The translations under genes were made by a program, and so were the position numbers. From the NCBI GenBank assembly GCA_965199185.1, contig CBDAQW010000041.1, forward strand, positions 10,239 to 74,238: a stretch of 64,000 bases of DNA. The letters are read 5' to 3'. Below the pieces are notes generated by a model. The model did not search any database and was not told the DNA's origin. It saw nothing but the letters and a program-made list of their open reading frames with translations. The DNA comes from Endozoicomonas sp965199185 (lineage in GTDB: Bacteria > Pseudomonadota > Gammaproteobacteria > Pseudomonadales > Endozoicomonadaceae). Shown in pieces: positions 34,047-43,841 of the stretch; the stretch's first letter is position 1; each line of letters starts with the position of its first letter.

Positions 34047-35457
34047 CACAATCGGAACTCATGTTGATTTACAACGCGGTACAACCTATAAAAGCAAGTT
34101 GCTTGACCAACCGGGGCCGCTCTTACTGGGTTTAGGCTCAATAGAGCGGAACGGCGGGTTTCGCTCTGATAAACTGAGGACTTATGGAGGCCCCTCTCCT
34201 GAAAAGCTTTTAGTTTACTCTGGCGATTTATACGTTTCGTTAAAAGATGTCACACAGTCTGGCGACTTGCTTGGATCAATTGCAAGAGTTCCTACAAATA
34301 TTTCTGTAGGGCGCATGACACAAGACACTGTTAAACTCTGCTTCAAAACAGATATATCAAAAAAATATTTTTACTGGCTGCTACGAACTCCTCAGTACCG
34401 GCAATATTGCCGCTCCCACGCTACAGGAACTACAAATCTAGGTTTGAGCCGAGAAGACTTTTTCAATTTTAAAATTCCAGAGTTTAGTGCGATAAGAGAG
34501 AAAATCGTCAATATCTTAGAGTTGGTGGAAAGCAAAATCGAATTCAACCGCCAAGCCAACCAAACCCTCGAAGCCATTGCCCAAGCCATTTTTAAAAGCT
34601 GGTTTGTGGATTTTGAACCCACCCAAGCCAAAATCGCTGCCCGAGAAAAGGGACAAGACCCTGAGCAAGCTGCCCTATGCGCCATCAGCGGCAAGTCTTC
34701 CGACGAACTGGAGCAACTCACTTCAGACCAGCTTTCACAATTGAAAACCACCGCCGCATTATTTCCGGATGCTTTGGTTGAATCTGAGTTGGGGGAGATT
34801 CCGCAGGGCTGGGAAGTTTTTCCTCTCGGAGAAATGATTGAATTCAACCCAAAGCGTACGTTGAAAAAAGGAACACTTGCTCCCTATCTCGATATGAAAA
34901 ATGTCCCTACACAAGGACATCTGGCTGATGATGTTTATTTACGGGAAATGGCAAGCGGTACAAAATTCATTAACGGCGATACTCTACTAGCCCGGATCAC
35001 ACCTTGTCTGGAAAATGGAAAAACCGCATTTGTTGACTTTCTGGAACAAGATCAGGTTGGCTGGGGGTCAACTGAGTACATCATTATGATGCCAAAAGAT
35101 GCTCGCCCGGTTTCACTTGGCTATTTCATTGCGCGCTTAGACTCTTTCAGATCAAAGGCCATCCAAACAATGACAGGAACCAGTGGGCGGCAACGAGCCA
35201 ACGCTAAAGCTCTCTCTGAACAGCTGTGGATCAACTATCCAGTCACTCTATTAAATCAGTTTGACCTTATTGCAGGTGGATATTTAGCCAAAGCAAAAGA
35301 AAATGGTCAGGAAAGTAAATCTCTGGCTGCAATCCTAGACACCCTCCTCCCCAAACTCCTCTCCGGAGAACTGCCTCCCAACTCACAACAGCCTGCACAC
35401 ACAGAAAAAAGTGATATGCTGAATACGGCACAAAGCCGTCATCGGGGTGCGTCCTGA
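34036..35457 (+). CDS. hsdS: Type I specificity subunit HsdS
   Basis: A 473-residue DNA recognition subunit with two target recognition domains. The first covers about residues 1-150. The central conserved helix (IREKIVNILELVESKIEFNR and NQTLEAIAQAIFKSWFVDFE) follows; the second domain begins at ELGEIPQGWEVFPLGE and ends in LAAILDTLLPKLLSGEL. It is apparently intact. Its stop shares a base with the ATPase start (TGATG). Confidence 0.93.
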   Translation: MMCSTIGTHVDLQRGTTYKSKLLDQPGPLLLGLGSIERNGGFRSDKLRTYGGPSPEKLLVYSGDLYVSLKDVTQSGDLLGSIARVPTNISVGRMTQDTVKLCFKTDISKKYFYWLLRTPQYRQYCRSHATGTTNLGLSREDFFNFKIPEFSAIREKIVNILELVESKIEFNRQANQTLEAIAQAIFKSWFVDFEPTQAKIAAREKGQDPEQAALCAISGKSSDELEQLTSDQLSQLKTTAALFPDALVESELGEIPQGWEVFPLGEMIEFNPKRTLKKGTLAPYLDMKNVPTQGHLADDVYLREMASGTKFINGDTLLARITPCLENGKTAFVDFLEQDQVGWGSTEYIIMMPKDARPVSLGYFIARLDSFRSKAIQTMTGTSGRQRANAKALSEQLWINYPVTLLNQFDLIAGGYLAKAKENGQESKSLAAILDTLLPKLLSGELPPNSQQPAHTEKSDMLNTAQSRHRGAS

Positions 35458-36527
35458 TGCCACAAAAACAATTACCGTTGACGCCACAGAAGGTGGACAA
35501 CCGAATGATCGAATCCTTTGAGTTTCGTAATCTTGGCCCTCTGGAACATATCAGGGCAGAGAATCTGGGCCAGATTAACCTGATTATTGGCCCTAACAGT
35601 GCCGGTAAAACCTGGTTGTTAAAGGCGCTTTACGCCGCTGTCCGTACGCTGGAGGAAGCTGGCCGGGGGCATGATAACCGTAGTTTCTCTGAGGTGCTTA
35701 GCGATAAGCTCTACTGGACCTTTCAGCCCGATAAGCTGGGCGATATGGTCCGCAAAGGTAAGGGAAATAAGCTGTCCGCCACGATTGGCTTAAAAGGGCA
35801 GCCGGAGTTGAGCTTTAACTTTGGGCAGGAGACCACCAAACAGATCAATGATCTTGTGGGTGACGAGGTTCAACGCCGGGAAGCGAACTCTATTTTTCTG
35901 CCGCCTAAAGAAGTGCTGTCTCTACAAAAAATCATTCTGCAAACGGCTCTGCAAGAACGGCAGTTTGGCTTTGACAGTACCTATTCCGATCTGGCCCTTG
36001 CACTGAATCAGGATGTCTCTCAGGACTCTCTGAACTCCACTTTGGCGCAAACGGCTCAGACGTTGGAAAACATGTTTCCGGGCCGGATTGAACAGGATCG
36101 CCAGAAAAAAGAGTGGGTGTATAAAGTGGGTAATGCCCGTTACTCCATCAATGCCACGGCAGAGGGCATTAAAAAGATCGGGGTTATGGAGACCCTGATC
36201 CGCAATCGCTTTCTTTCAAAGGACTCTGTGGTTTTTATTGATGAACCTGAGTCAGCATTGCACCCGACAGCGATTACTCAGCTTCTCGATGTCATCAAGG
36301 TTATAGCACGGTTGGGGATGCAGTTTTTTATTGCCAGTCACTCTTACTACGTGGTGAAGAAGCTGTTTATCGCCGCAATGGCAGATGATATGGATATTCC
36401 GGTGCTGATGCCTGATGGTAAGGGGCAGTGGCGGCAGGAGAACCTGAGAGAAGGTTTGCCGGAAAACAGTATTATTGATGAATCAATTCGTTTGTATGAA
36501 CAAGAGATAGGGTTAGCTCTGGACTGA
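35457..36527 (+). CDS. ABC-type AAA ATPase embedded in the hsd operon
   Basis: A 356-residue ATPase of the SMC/OLD/RecF-like group (AAA_21/AAA_15). Walker A GPNSAGKTW is near residue 46, Walker B VVFIDEPESALHP near 258, and the switch His ASHSYYVVKKL near 294. The middle contains a helical insertion (about 120-215). An alternative ATG at 35505, preceded by AAGGTGG, would remove 16 residues and begin MIESFEFRNLGPL, the more usual start. Coupled to the next gene by overlap (TGATGG). Such ATPases partner nuclease subunits in several phage-defence systems; I do not recognise this exact pair. Confidence 0.85.
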   Translation: MPQKQLPLTPQKVDNRMIESFEFRNLGPLEHIRAENLGQINLIIGPNSAGKTWLLKALYAAVRTLEEAGRGHDNRSFSEVLSDKLYWTFQPDKLGDMVRKGKGNKLSATIGLKGQPELSFNFGQETTKQINDLVGDEVQRREANSIFLPPKEVLSLQKIILQTALQERQFGFDSTYSDLALALNQDVSQDSLNSTLAQTAQTLENMFPGRIEQDRQKKEWVYKVGNARYSINATAEGIKKIGVMETLIRNRFLSKDSVVFIDEPESALHPTAITQLLDVIKVIARLGMQFFIASHSYYVVKKLFIAAMADDMDIPVLMPDGKGQWRQENLREGLPENSIIDESIRLYEQEIGLALD

Positions 36528-37048
36528 TGGCTAAAATCATTACTGAGTCCGGTATGCAGTTCGGACCTTTTGAACATGAGCAATTGCTCCCTATCGAAAC
36601 CTGCGCAAGCTATAAAACAATCCAGCATGGCATTCCCATTGCGGAGTTTTTGCTCTCCCGACCCACCGACAAAAACCCTAATGCAGTCTGGATTGTTGAA
36701 GCAAAAACCAGTATGTCCCGGCCTGAGAATAAATCAGATTTTACAACCAATATTCAGGATATTTGCCACAAGTTCATTAACAGTGTTCATCTTTTTCTGT
36801 CCGGATTGTTAGCACGAAACACTCAGATGCAGAATGAAGTTCCCTCTGGCATGAGTCATATAACCGCCACTAATGTTGATTTCAAACTGATTCTGGTTAC
36901 TAAGAAAAGCAAACCTGACTGGTTGATCCCCATTCAGGATGCTCTCAGAAAAAAGTTAAGCCCTCTGATAAAAACCCTGAGCCTGAACCCGAACTGCCTG
37001 TTCGTTTTTAATGAAGACATTGCACGCCAAAAACGATTGATAGTCTGA
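36527..37048 (+). CDS. Putative PD-(D/E)XK-like nuclease partner of the ATPase
   Basis: A 173-residue protein I cannot place in a named family. It starts MAKIITESGMQFGPF. A strand-like segment NAVWIVEAKTSM contains E58-x-K60, with Asp48 upstream, the pattern of a PD-(D/E)XK nuclease. The segment DFKLILVTKKSKPDWLIPIQ could be the following strand and helix. The gene starts inside the ATPase stop codon, so the two products are probably made together. Nuclease activity is inferred from the motif and context only. Confidence 0.6.
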   Translation: MAKIITESGMQFGPFEHEQLLPIETCASYKTIQHGIPIAEFLLSRPTDKNPNAVWIVEAKTSMSRPENKSDFTTNIQDICHKFINSVHLFLSGLLARNTQMQNEVPSGMSHITATNVDFKLILVTKKSKPDWLIPIQDALRKKLSPLIKTLSLNPNCLFVFNEDIARQKRLIV

Positions 37049-37078
37049 CACTATTCAGTTTTTGCACGGATAAATTTT

Positions 37079-37880
37079 ATGATCACAGAAGATCAACTGG
37101 AGCAACTCTGTCTGAGCTGGTTCCAGAGCCTCAATTATGACTACCTGTGTGGCTACGATATTGCGCCCGGCGAAGCAGCTGCCGAGCGCAGTGATTACCG
37201 ACAGGTGATTTTGCACGACCGGCTGATTCAACAATTACAGATTATTAACCCGCATATTCCTCTGGCTACTCTGGAGCAGGTGGCTCAACAAGTCAGTCAG
37301 CCAGAAACGCCGATTCTGATTAAGAATAACAGAGCCTTTCATCGGTGGTTGCTGGAAGGGGTGAAAGTTGAGTTTAAGGATGAGGGCAAAACGAAAACTG
37401 ATTATGTGCAACTGATGGATTTTTCGACGGTCGGTAATAACCAGTTTCTGGTGGTGAATCAGTTTACCATTACCGGCACAAAAGGCAGTCGTCGTCCAGA
37501 TGTGTTGGTGTTTATTAACGGTTTGCCGTTGGCAGTGCTGGAACTGAAAAATCCGGCGGATAACAGTGCGGATATCTGGTCAGCTTATCAGCAGTTGCAG
37601 ACCTATAAGGAAGAAATCTCCGATCTGTTTGTGTTTAATGAAGCGCTGGTGATCAGTGATGGCTTGAACGCCCGAGTGGGTTCTCTGACCGCCAATAAGG
37701 AGCGTTTTCTGCCCTGGCGGACAGTGGCGAATGAGAACGATAAGCCGCTGTTTGAATATCATCTGGAAACACTGGTGAAGGGCTTTTTCCGACCTGATTT
37801 GTTTCTGGATTACATTCGGCATTTTGTGCTGTTTGAGACTAATGGCGACGCCATTATCAAGAAGATTGCCGGTTATCATC
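37079..37880 (+). pseudogene. hsdR: hsdR 5' part, interrupted by an IS4-family element
   Basis: The first 267 or so codons of the type I restriction endonuclease subunit. They contain the HSDR_N nuclease domain: RRPDVLVFINGLPLAVLELK gives the PD-(D/E)XK centre (D, then E-L-K). The frame enters the IS at GYH and stops in LMALT. The last ten bases (GGTTATCATC) are the target duplication; removal of the IS and one copy restores GYHQFHAVREAV and a protein of about 1060 residues. Confidence 0.93.
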
Positions 37881-37983
37881 TAATGGCACTGACTTAAGGC
37901 TCATTCTCTGAAACACCAAGGCTTGCCCGAGAAGAAAAACGACTATAACAGTCTTTGAACAATTTCATCTCCCCGAGCAAGCC

Positions 37984-38508
37984 ATGACCAAGTTTAGCCC
38001 TGAATTTCTGTCCCTCGCTAATGATTGCCTTCGTCAATTTGCCCAAACTGGCAACGATGCACTGTCATCGATTCTCACCCCTGATGACCTCAACGCTTTT
38101 CAGGCAAGTTATCCTGGCTTCAGAGCCAGGGACTTTCCTCCCTCTAAAACCCTAACCCTGTTCATGAAACAGGTCGCCAGCGACACCAAGTCATGCCGAC
38201 ACGCCCTTATTGATGAGGCAAGAGATCAGGCCGTCAATGGTAACAAGCCTTCCAATACCGGAACCGGTGCGTATGCCAAAGCACGGCAGCGATTAACAGA
38301 GGAATCAATTAACGTACTGCTGCGCACCTCAGGCAATAACCTCGACAGCGCCTCACCAGAATCCTGTCTCTGGCATCAACGCCGAGTTCTGATCACTGAC
38401 GGCTCAACACTCTTAATGCCGGACACCGAGAAAAACCAACATGAATACCCTCAGCCTGACACCCAAAAAAAGGGCTTGGTTTCCCTGTTCTTAGAATTCT
38501 TGTTTTGA
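37984..38508 (+). CDS. IS4-family transposase, N-terminal frame
   Basis: The first 174 residues of the transposase, including RRVLITDGSTLLMPDT, which holds the first catalytic Asp. The frame ends shortly after a run of seven A. At 38466-38472 the in-frame heptamer A_AAA_AAG occurs; a -1 slip there leads into the next frame with the expected sequence GLGFPVLRILVLISLGSGAL. Confidence 0.85.
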   Translation: MTKFSPEFLSLANDCLRQFAQTGNDALSSILTPDDLNAFQASYPGFRARDFPPSKTLTLFMKQVASDTKSCRHALIDEARDQAVNGNKPSNTGTGAYAKARQRLTEESINVLLRTSGNNLDSASPESCLWHQRRVLITDGSTLLMPDTEKNQHEYPQPDTQKKGLVSLFLEFLF

Positions 38509-39362
38509 TATCCCTTGGCAGTGGTGCGTTACTCGATTATGCAGTAGCTCCTTACCAGGGCAAAGAGACGGGTGAGCAAGCCCTGCTCAGAAGGCTCCTG
38601 TTTCACCTGCGTGCTGGCGACATTCTGCTGGGTGATGCGAATTTTGAAAATTATTTCCTGCTGGCTCTTGTGCTGCATGCCGGGGCAGATGTGGTGTTTG
38701 AGAAAAACGGTGCACGACTTATTGACTTCAGAAAGTGCTACCAACGGTTGGGCAACAAAGACGGGCTGTTCAGGCTAACACGCCCTGCAAGACCGGAATG
38801 GATGAGCCGGGAATTATACGATCAGATGCCTGATGAGCTGGTTATTCGTGCCGTCAAAAATAAGACCCGTATAATCGTCACCACTTTACTGGATGCTGAA
38901 GAGTATTCTCGTACCGAGATCATCGGCCTGTATCTGAAGCGCTGGCACGTTGAAACCGATTTTGATGTGATCAAAACCACTATGCAAATGGAAATGCTCC
39001 GGTGCAAAAGTCCGGAAATGGTGAGAAAAGAAATTGCAGTGAACCTGTTGGTTTACAACGTGATACGCGCCCTTATGGGTAAGGCAGCAGTACGCATCAG
39101 GAAAATGCCCAGAGAGATCAGCTTTAAAGCGGCACAGGAAACGCTGGTATCCTTCCACCAGACATTACTGGGAGCGCGCGGCGACTGGCTGGAAGAGAAG
39201 ATCGTCAACATGCTGGAAATAATAGGCCGACATGTTGTTGGTAATCGTCCGGGAAGGTCAGAACCAAGAGCTGTAAAGAGACGACCAAAGCCGCATAAAA
39301 GGCTACAACACCCGAGAGCTGAGGCACGCAGATTGAAGCAGTACCAAGGGAAAGCGGCTTAA
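38505..39362 (+). CDS. IS4-family transposase, C-terminal frame
   Basis: Carries the remaining catalytic residues: D in LLGDANFENYF and the IS4 signature LYLKRWHVETDFDVIK (Y-2-R-3-E-6-K). The C-terminus is basic. It is in the -1 frame relative to the N-terminal part, so a frameshift or a single-base correction is needed for an active protein of about 460 residues. Confidence 0.87.
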   Translation: MISLGSGALLDYAVAPYQGKETGEQALLRRLLFHLRAGDILLGDANFENYFLLALVLHAGADVVFEKNGARLIDFRKCYQRLGNKDGLFRLTRPARPEWMSRELYDQMPDELVIRAVKNKTRIIVTTLLDAEEYSRTEIIGLYLKRWHVETDFDVIKTTMQMEMLRCKSPEMVRKEIAVNLLVYNVIRALMGKAAVRIRKMPREISFKAAQETLVSFHQTLLGARGDWLEEKIVNMLEIIGRHVVGNRPGRSEPRAVKRRPKPHKRLQHPRAEARRLKQYQGKAA

Positions 39363-39375
39363 GTCAGTGACATTG

Positions 39376-41766
39376 GGTTATCATCAGTTCCATGCAGTAC
39401 GCGAAGCAGTGAAGGCGACGGTGATTGCCGCCCGGCAGGAACCTCTTAATGCCGTAGCTGAACCCAGAGCGAATTATGGCGAGAAGGTGGTGCCCGGTTC
39501 CGGCAAGGCCGGGGTGGTCTGGCATACACAGGGTTCTGGCAAGTCGATCTCGATGGTGTGTTATGCGGGTAAATTGCTGGCACAGCCGGAGATGAATAAT
39601 CCGACGTTGGTGGTGGTCACCGACCGGAATGATCTGGACGGACAGCTGTTTGATACCTTTGGTATGGCGGCGAATACCCTGAAGCAGACGCCGATTCAGG
39701 CGGAGGACCGTGATGATTTGCGAGAGACTCTGGCCTCCCGTCAGGCGGGTGGGATTGTCTTTACTACGGTTCAGAAGTTTGCCCTGTTAGCGGGTGAGCT
39801 GGAACACCCGGAGCTGAGCCAGCGTCATAACATTGTGGTGATCAGCGATGAAGCGCACCGTAGCCAGTACGGTGATAAAGCGAAATTCAATGCCAGGACC
39901 GGACAGTATACTTTTGGTTATTCCAAACATATGCGGGATGCCTTGCCCAATGCGTCGTTTATCGGCTTTACCGGCACGCCGATTGATTCTGCCGATAAGG
40001 ATACCCGTTCTGTTTTTGGTGAGTATGTTTCTATCTATGATATTCAGGATGCGGTAGACGACGGTGCGACAGTGCCTATCTACTATGAGTCCCGACTGGC
40101 GAAACTGAATATCAAACAGGATGATATTGAAGCCCTGAACGACGAAGTGGATGAGGTGATTGAGGATGAAGAAACCTCGGTTCAGGAACAGACCAAATCC
40201 CGGTGGGCAGCCCTTGAGAAACTGGTCGGGGCTGCGCCTCGTGTGCAGCAGGTGGCGGAAGACCTGATCGCCCATTTTGAAAACCGCATCAGCACTATGC
40301 CCGGCAAGGCGATGATGGTTGCTATGAGTCGGGAAATCTGCGTGGATATGTACAATGCCATTGTCGCCTTGAAACCTCAGTGGCACAACGCTGATCCCTC
40401 AAAAGGCGCTATCAAAGTGGTAATGACCGGCTCTGCTTCGGATAAGGAAAAGTTGCAGCCGCATATCTACAACAAAGAGACCAAGAAGCTGTTTGAAAAA
40501 CGCTTCAAGGATGTCAACGATCCGCTGCAACTGGTGATTGTGCGGGATATGTGGCTGACCGGATTTGATGCCCCTAATTGTCACACCATGTACGTTGATA
40601 AGCCCATGAAGGGGCATAACCTGATGCAGGCCATTGCTCGGGTCAACCGCGTATTCAAGGATAAGCCCGGCGGTTTGGTCGTGGATTATATCGGCATCGC
40701 CAATGAGCTAAAGCAGGCGCTGAAAACTTACACCAACTCCAACGGTAAAGGTCAGCCTACCCATGATGCCCATGAAGCCTTTGCCATTCTGCAGGAAAAA
40801 ATGGATGTGGCTCGGGGCATGTTCTCAACGCCGGTGAATGGTACTGCCTTTGATTACAGTGCCTATGAAACCAGTGCATTACAGCTTTTACCCGGTGCCA
40901 TGGGGCATATTCTGGGGCTGGTTGGCGCCTCGGGCGAGCTGGATGGCAAGAAGCGATTTCTGGATGTAATGGCGGCGATCAGCAAGGCTTACACCCTTTG
41001 CAGTACGCTGGATGAAGTGGAACCACTGAAAAAAGAGATTGCCTTTTTGTCGGCGGTGAAAGCGGCTATTGGCAAGTTTACCTCCATTGATAAACGTCGC
41101 ACTGATGAAGAAAAGCATTCAGCCCTGAAGCAGATTATCGACAATGCGATTGTGGCTGAAGGCGTGGATGATATTTTCCAGCTGGTCGGACTGGATCGCC
41201 CCAATATCGGGCTGTTGTCGCCTGAGTTTATGGAAGATGTGGCCAATTTGCCCCAGAAAAATCTGGCGGTTGAACTGCTGGAGAAATTATTACGGGATGA
41301 AGTAAAAGCCCGCATGAAAACCGATGTGGTGTCTGAGAAGAAATATTCCGACCGGATTATGGAGACATTACGGAAGTATCATAATCGCGCCATTGAAACT
41401 GCTCAGGTGATTGAAGAATTAATCCAGATGGCGAAAGATATGGCCGATGATGCCAAGATGGCTGAGGACTCCGGCTTGAATTCCGATGAGATTGCCTTTT
41501 ATCGGGCATTGATTCAGAACGAATCGGCGGTCAGGGAGTTGGGCGATAACAACCTTCGGGAGCTGGCAAAATACGTCACGGCTCAACTTCGCAAAAGCAC
41601 CACTGTGGACTGGCAGGTTAGGGATAGCGTAAGAGCGAAACTCCGTAACCTGATCCGCCAGGCTCTGCGGAAATGGAAGTATCCGCCGGATCAGGCGAAG
41701 GATGCTGTGGAGAAGTGTTTGCAGCAGGCGGAGGTGCTTTCTAATCATTGGAGTGCGGCGATGTAA
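39376..41766 (+). pseudogene. hsdR: hsdR 3' part (helicase domains)
   Basis: Remaining 796 codons of hsdR, from GYHQFHAVREAV. It contains Walker A WHTQGSGKS, the VISDEAHRSQ box, FIGFTGTPID, and MWLTGFDAPNCHTMYVDKPM of the second RecA fold, then the helical C-terminal domain. No other damage is seen. Without the N-terminal nuclease it should not restrict DNA. Confidence 0.92.
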
Positions 41767-41819
41767 ACTGGGTCTTTCTGTATCCGTGTTACGGGAAACA
41801 CTCTGGTTCCCTGCAAGTA

Positions 41820-42243
41820 CCAGAATAGGGAACTGCCTGTTCGCAGAATATTTTCATTAGGCATTGGTGAAACCATGGTCATACCAAAACCCCGGAAAGT
41901 ATGGGGGCAGATGGTTTATCTTGCCGCACCCAGAAAAGGTGAAGAGCTGATAGTTGTTATCTGCAATGCAGGCTCATCAGCAGCTATAGCCGATTATTTA
42001 TAGCGATGGCAGATTGAAACCATGTTTCAGGCTCTGGCTTTTTGCTGGAGCTACAAGACCGGTGAATATGTCAATGAAGAGCACCTCATCAAGATCAAAA
42101 ACCATGGAAGAAAAACGCAGGCTCTATTTCGAGCAGGCCTGGATCACTTACAGCGAATCCTTGATCATTTTGAAATATGGATCAATGCGTTTATCACGAT
42201 AATATCGCTCTTCTTTGAGACCCGGCTGAGTGAAGCTTTATGA
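41820..42243 (+). pseudogene. Relic of a second IS4-type transposase
   Basis: One frame reads PRKVWGQMVYLAAPRKGEE, then a TAG stop, then RWQIETMFQALAFCWSYKTG and LIKIKNHGRKTQALFRAGLD. This is the C-terminal part of an IS4-group transposase (YxxRWQIE signature) with an in-frame stop near 42001 and a missing stretch after ETMFQAL. It marks the border between the restriction island and the chromosome. Confidence 0.75.
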
Positions 42244-42292
42244 AAATTGTCGTGTACAGAGGAGAACAGATTAAGAAATGAACACTGACTTA

Positions 42293-42306
42293 TTGATAAG
42301 CATCAA
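42293..42306. promoter_or_regulatory. Perfect FNR box upstream of dcuB-like gene
   Basis: TTGAT-AAGC-ATCAA matches the FNR consensus TTGATNNNNATCAA exactly and lies 64 bases before the GTG start. E. coli dcuB is FNR-activated under anaerobiosis, so the site agrees with the gene assignment. Confidence 0.8.
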
Positions 42307-42369
42307 TATTGTACTTTCTTTTTAAGCGCAAAATGCAACCCTATTTTTGGGCTCCAACAGGGGAAAACT

Positions 42370-43689
42370 GTGCTTATTTTTCAATTCCTATTTTTATTAT
42401 TAATGTTATACGTCGGTAGCCGTAAAGGAGGCATCGGTTTAGGCGTGGTATCAGGCATTGGCCTGGTGATTGAAGTCTTTATTTTCAGGATGCAGCCGAC
42501 ATCACCACCCGTTACGGTGATGCTGATCATTCTGGCGGTAGTAACTTGTGCATCAATTTTAGAAGCAGCAGGTGGTTTGAAGTATATGCTGCAGGTTGCC
42601 GAAAAAATCCTGCGCAAGAACCCCAGGCACGTTACATTGCTCGGACCACTGGTTACTTATGCTATGACATTCATGCTGGGAACTGGTCACTCCGTATACT
42701 CAGTGATGCCGATCATTGGTGACGTTGCCCTGAAAAATGGCATTCGTCCAGAGCGCCCTATGGCTGCGGCCTCTGTGGCTTCTCAACTAGCAATCACGGC
42801 CAGCCCATTGTCGGCGGCGGTTGTCTTTTATCTGGCGCAACTCAGTGACATAAGTACATCCATTACTCTGACCAGCATTTTGGGTGTGACTGTTCCTGCC
42901 ACGTTACTAGGTACCATTATTTTATCTCTGTACAGCATGTACCGTGGTGTTGAGCTGGAAGATGATCCGGAATACCAGCGTCGTATGGCTGATCCAGTTA
43001 TGCGTAAGCAGATTGAAGAAACAACGGCCACCAGTCTTGATGAGCAACTGCCCGCATCAGCGAGGCATTCAGTGCTTCTTTTCATGGCAGGTCTGGCTAC
43101 CATTGTTCTGGTTGCAATGGTGCCTGAACTACGCACTATTGGCGAAAAGGCGATTAAAATGAGTGTCATCATTCAAATGATGATGCTGGCCTTTGGTGGG
43201 TTAATTCTGGTACTGACTAAAACCGACGTCAGAAAAGTGCCCGAAGGAGTGGTTTTCAAATCAGGGCTAGTGGCTGCTATCGCTATTTTTGGTATTGCCT
43301 GGATGAGTGACACTTACTTTCAACATGCCATGCCAGTCTTTCAAACCACGATTAAGGATATGGTAACAGCAAACCCGTGGACGATTGCTTTTGCTATGTT
43401 CATTGTTTCTGTTGTAGTCAACAGTCAGGCAGCGACTGCAAGAATGATGTTACCTGTCGCATTGGGTCTGGGGCTTTCACCGCAGTTGTTGATTGGTATT
43501 ATGCCAGCAGTTTATGGTTACTTCTTTATTCCTAACTACCCTTCCGATATTGCCACCTGTAACTTCGACAATACCGGCACCACTCGTATCGGAAAGTACT
43601 ATTTTAATCACAGCTTTATGGTGCCAGGTTTGATTGGTGTTATTTCAGCCTGCTGCATTGGTTATGTGTTGGCACAGATTTTAATCTAA
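42370..43689 (+). CDS. dcuB: Anaerobic C4-dicarboxylate transporter, DcuB-like
   Basis: A 439-residue polytopic inner-membrane antiporter of the DcuA/DcuB family, exchanging fumarate, aspartate or malate for succinate during fumarate respiration. The conserved segments GGLKYMLQVAEKILRKNP, FMLGTGHSVYSVMPII and IRPERPMAAASVASQLAI are present. GTGHxVY is closer to DcuB than DcuA. The start is GTG 42370 with AGGGGA upstream. The gene is followed by a terminator and preceded by an FNR box. Confidence 0.92.
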   Translation: MLIFQFLFLLLMLYVGSRKGGIGLGVVSGIGLVIEVFIFRMQPTSPPVTVMLIILAVVTCASILEAAGGLKYMLQVAEKILRKNPRHVTLLGPLVTYAMTFMLGTGHSVYSVMPIIGDVALKNGIRPERPMAAASVASQLAITASPLSAAVVFYLAQLSDISTSITLTSILGVTVPATLLGTIILSLYSMYRGVELEDDPEYQRRMADPVMRKQIEETTATSLDEQLPASARHSVLLFMAGLATIVLVAMVPELRTIGEKAIKMSVIIQMMMLAFGGLILVLTKTDVRKVPEGVVFKSGLVAAIAIFGIAWMSDTYFQHAMPVFQTTIKDMVTANPWTIAFAMFIVSVVVNSQAATARMMLPVALGLGLSPQLLIGIMPAVYGYFFIPNYPSDIATCNFDNTGTTRIGKYYFNHSFMVPGLIGVISACCIGYVLAQILI

Positions 43690-43712
43690 AGCGATTTTTC
43701 TTGAATCTTGGA

Positions 43713-43738
43713 AACCGCCTTTACCCGGGCGGTTTTTT
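43713..43738 (+). terminator. Rho-independent terminator after dcuB
   Basis: AACCGCC, an 8-base spacer and GGCGGTT, then a T run (43733-43738), 24 bases after the stop. Confidence 0.9.
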
Positions 43739-43841
43739 GAGCTGTTGAAAGCGCAACAGTATGTCTTACAGACTCGGCATGAACTTTTTAATGATTTCTA
43801 TGTCAAATAGTTAACGTTATTACGTAAGGATATTGATCATC

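Larger units (their letters stand above)
37881..39375 (+). mobile_element. IS4-family insertion sequence in hsdR
   Basis: A 1495-base element with ends TAATGGCACTGACTTAAGGC and, on the other strand, CAATGTCACTGACTTAAGCC, close to the IS4 terminal sequence. It is flanked by a 10-base duplication GGTTATCATC (37871-37880 and 39376-39385). The two transposase frames cover most of its length. Clean ends and exact duplication indicate a recent insertion. Confidence 0.93.
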
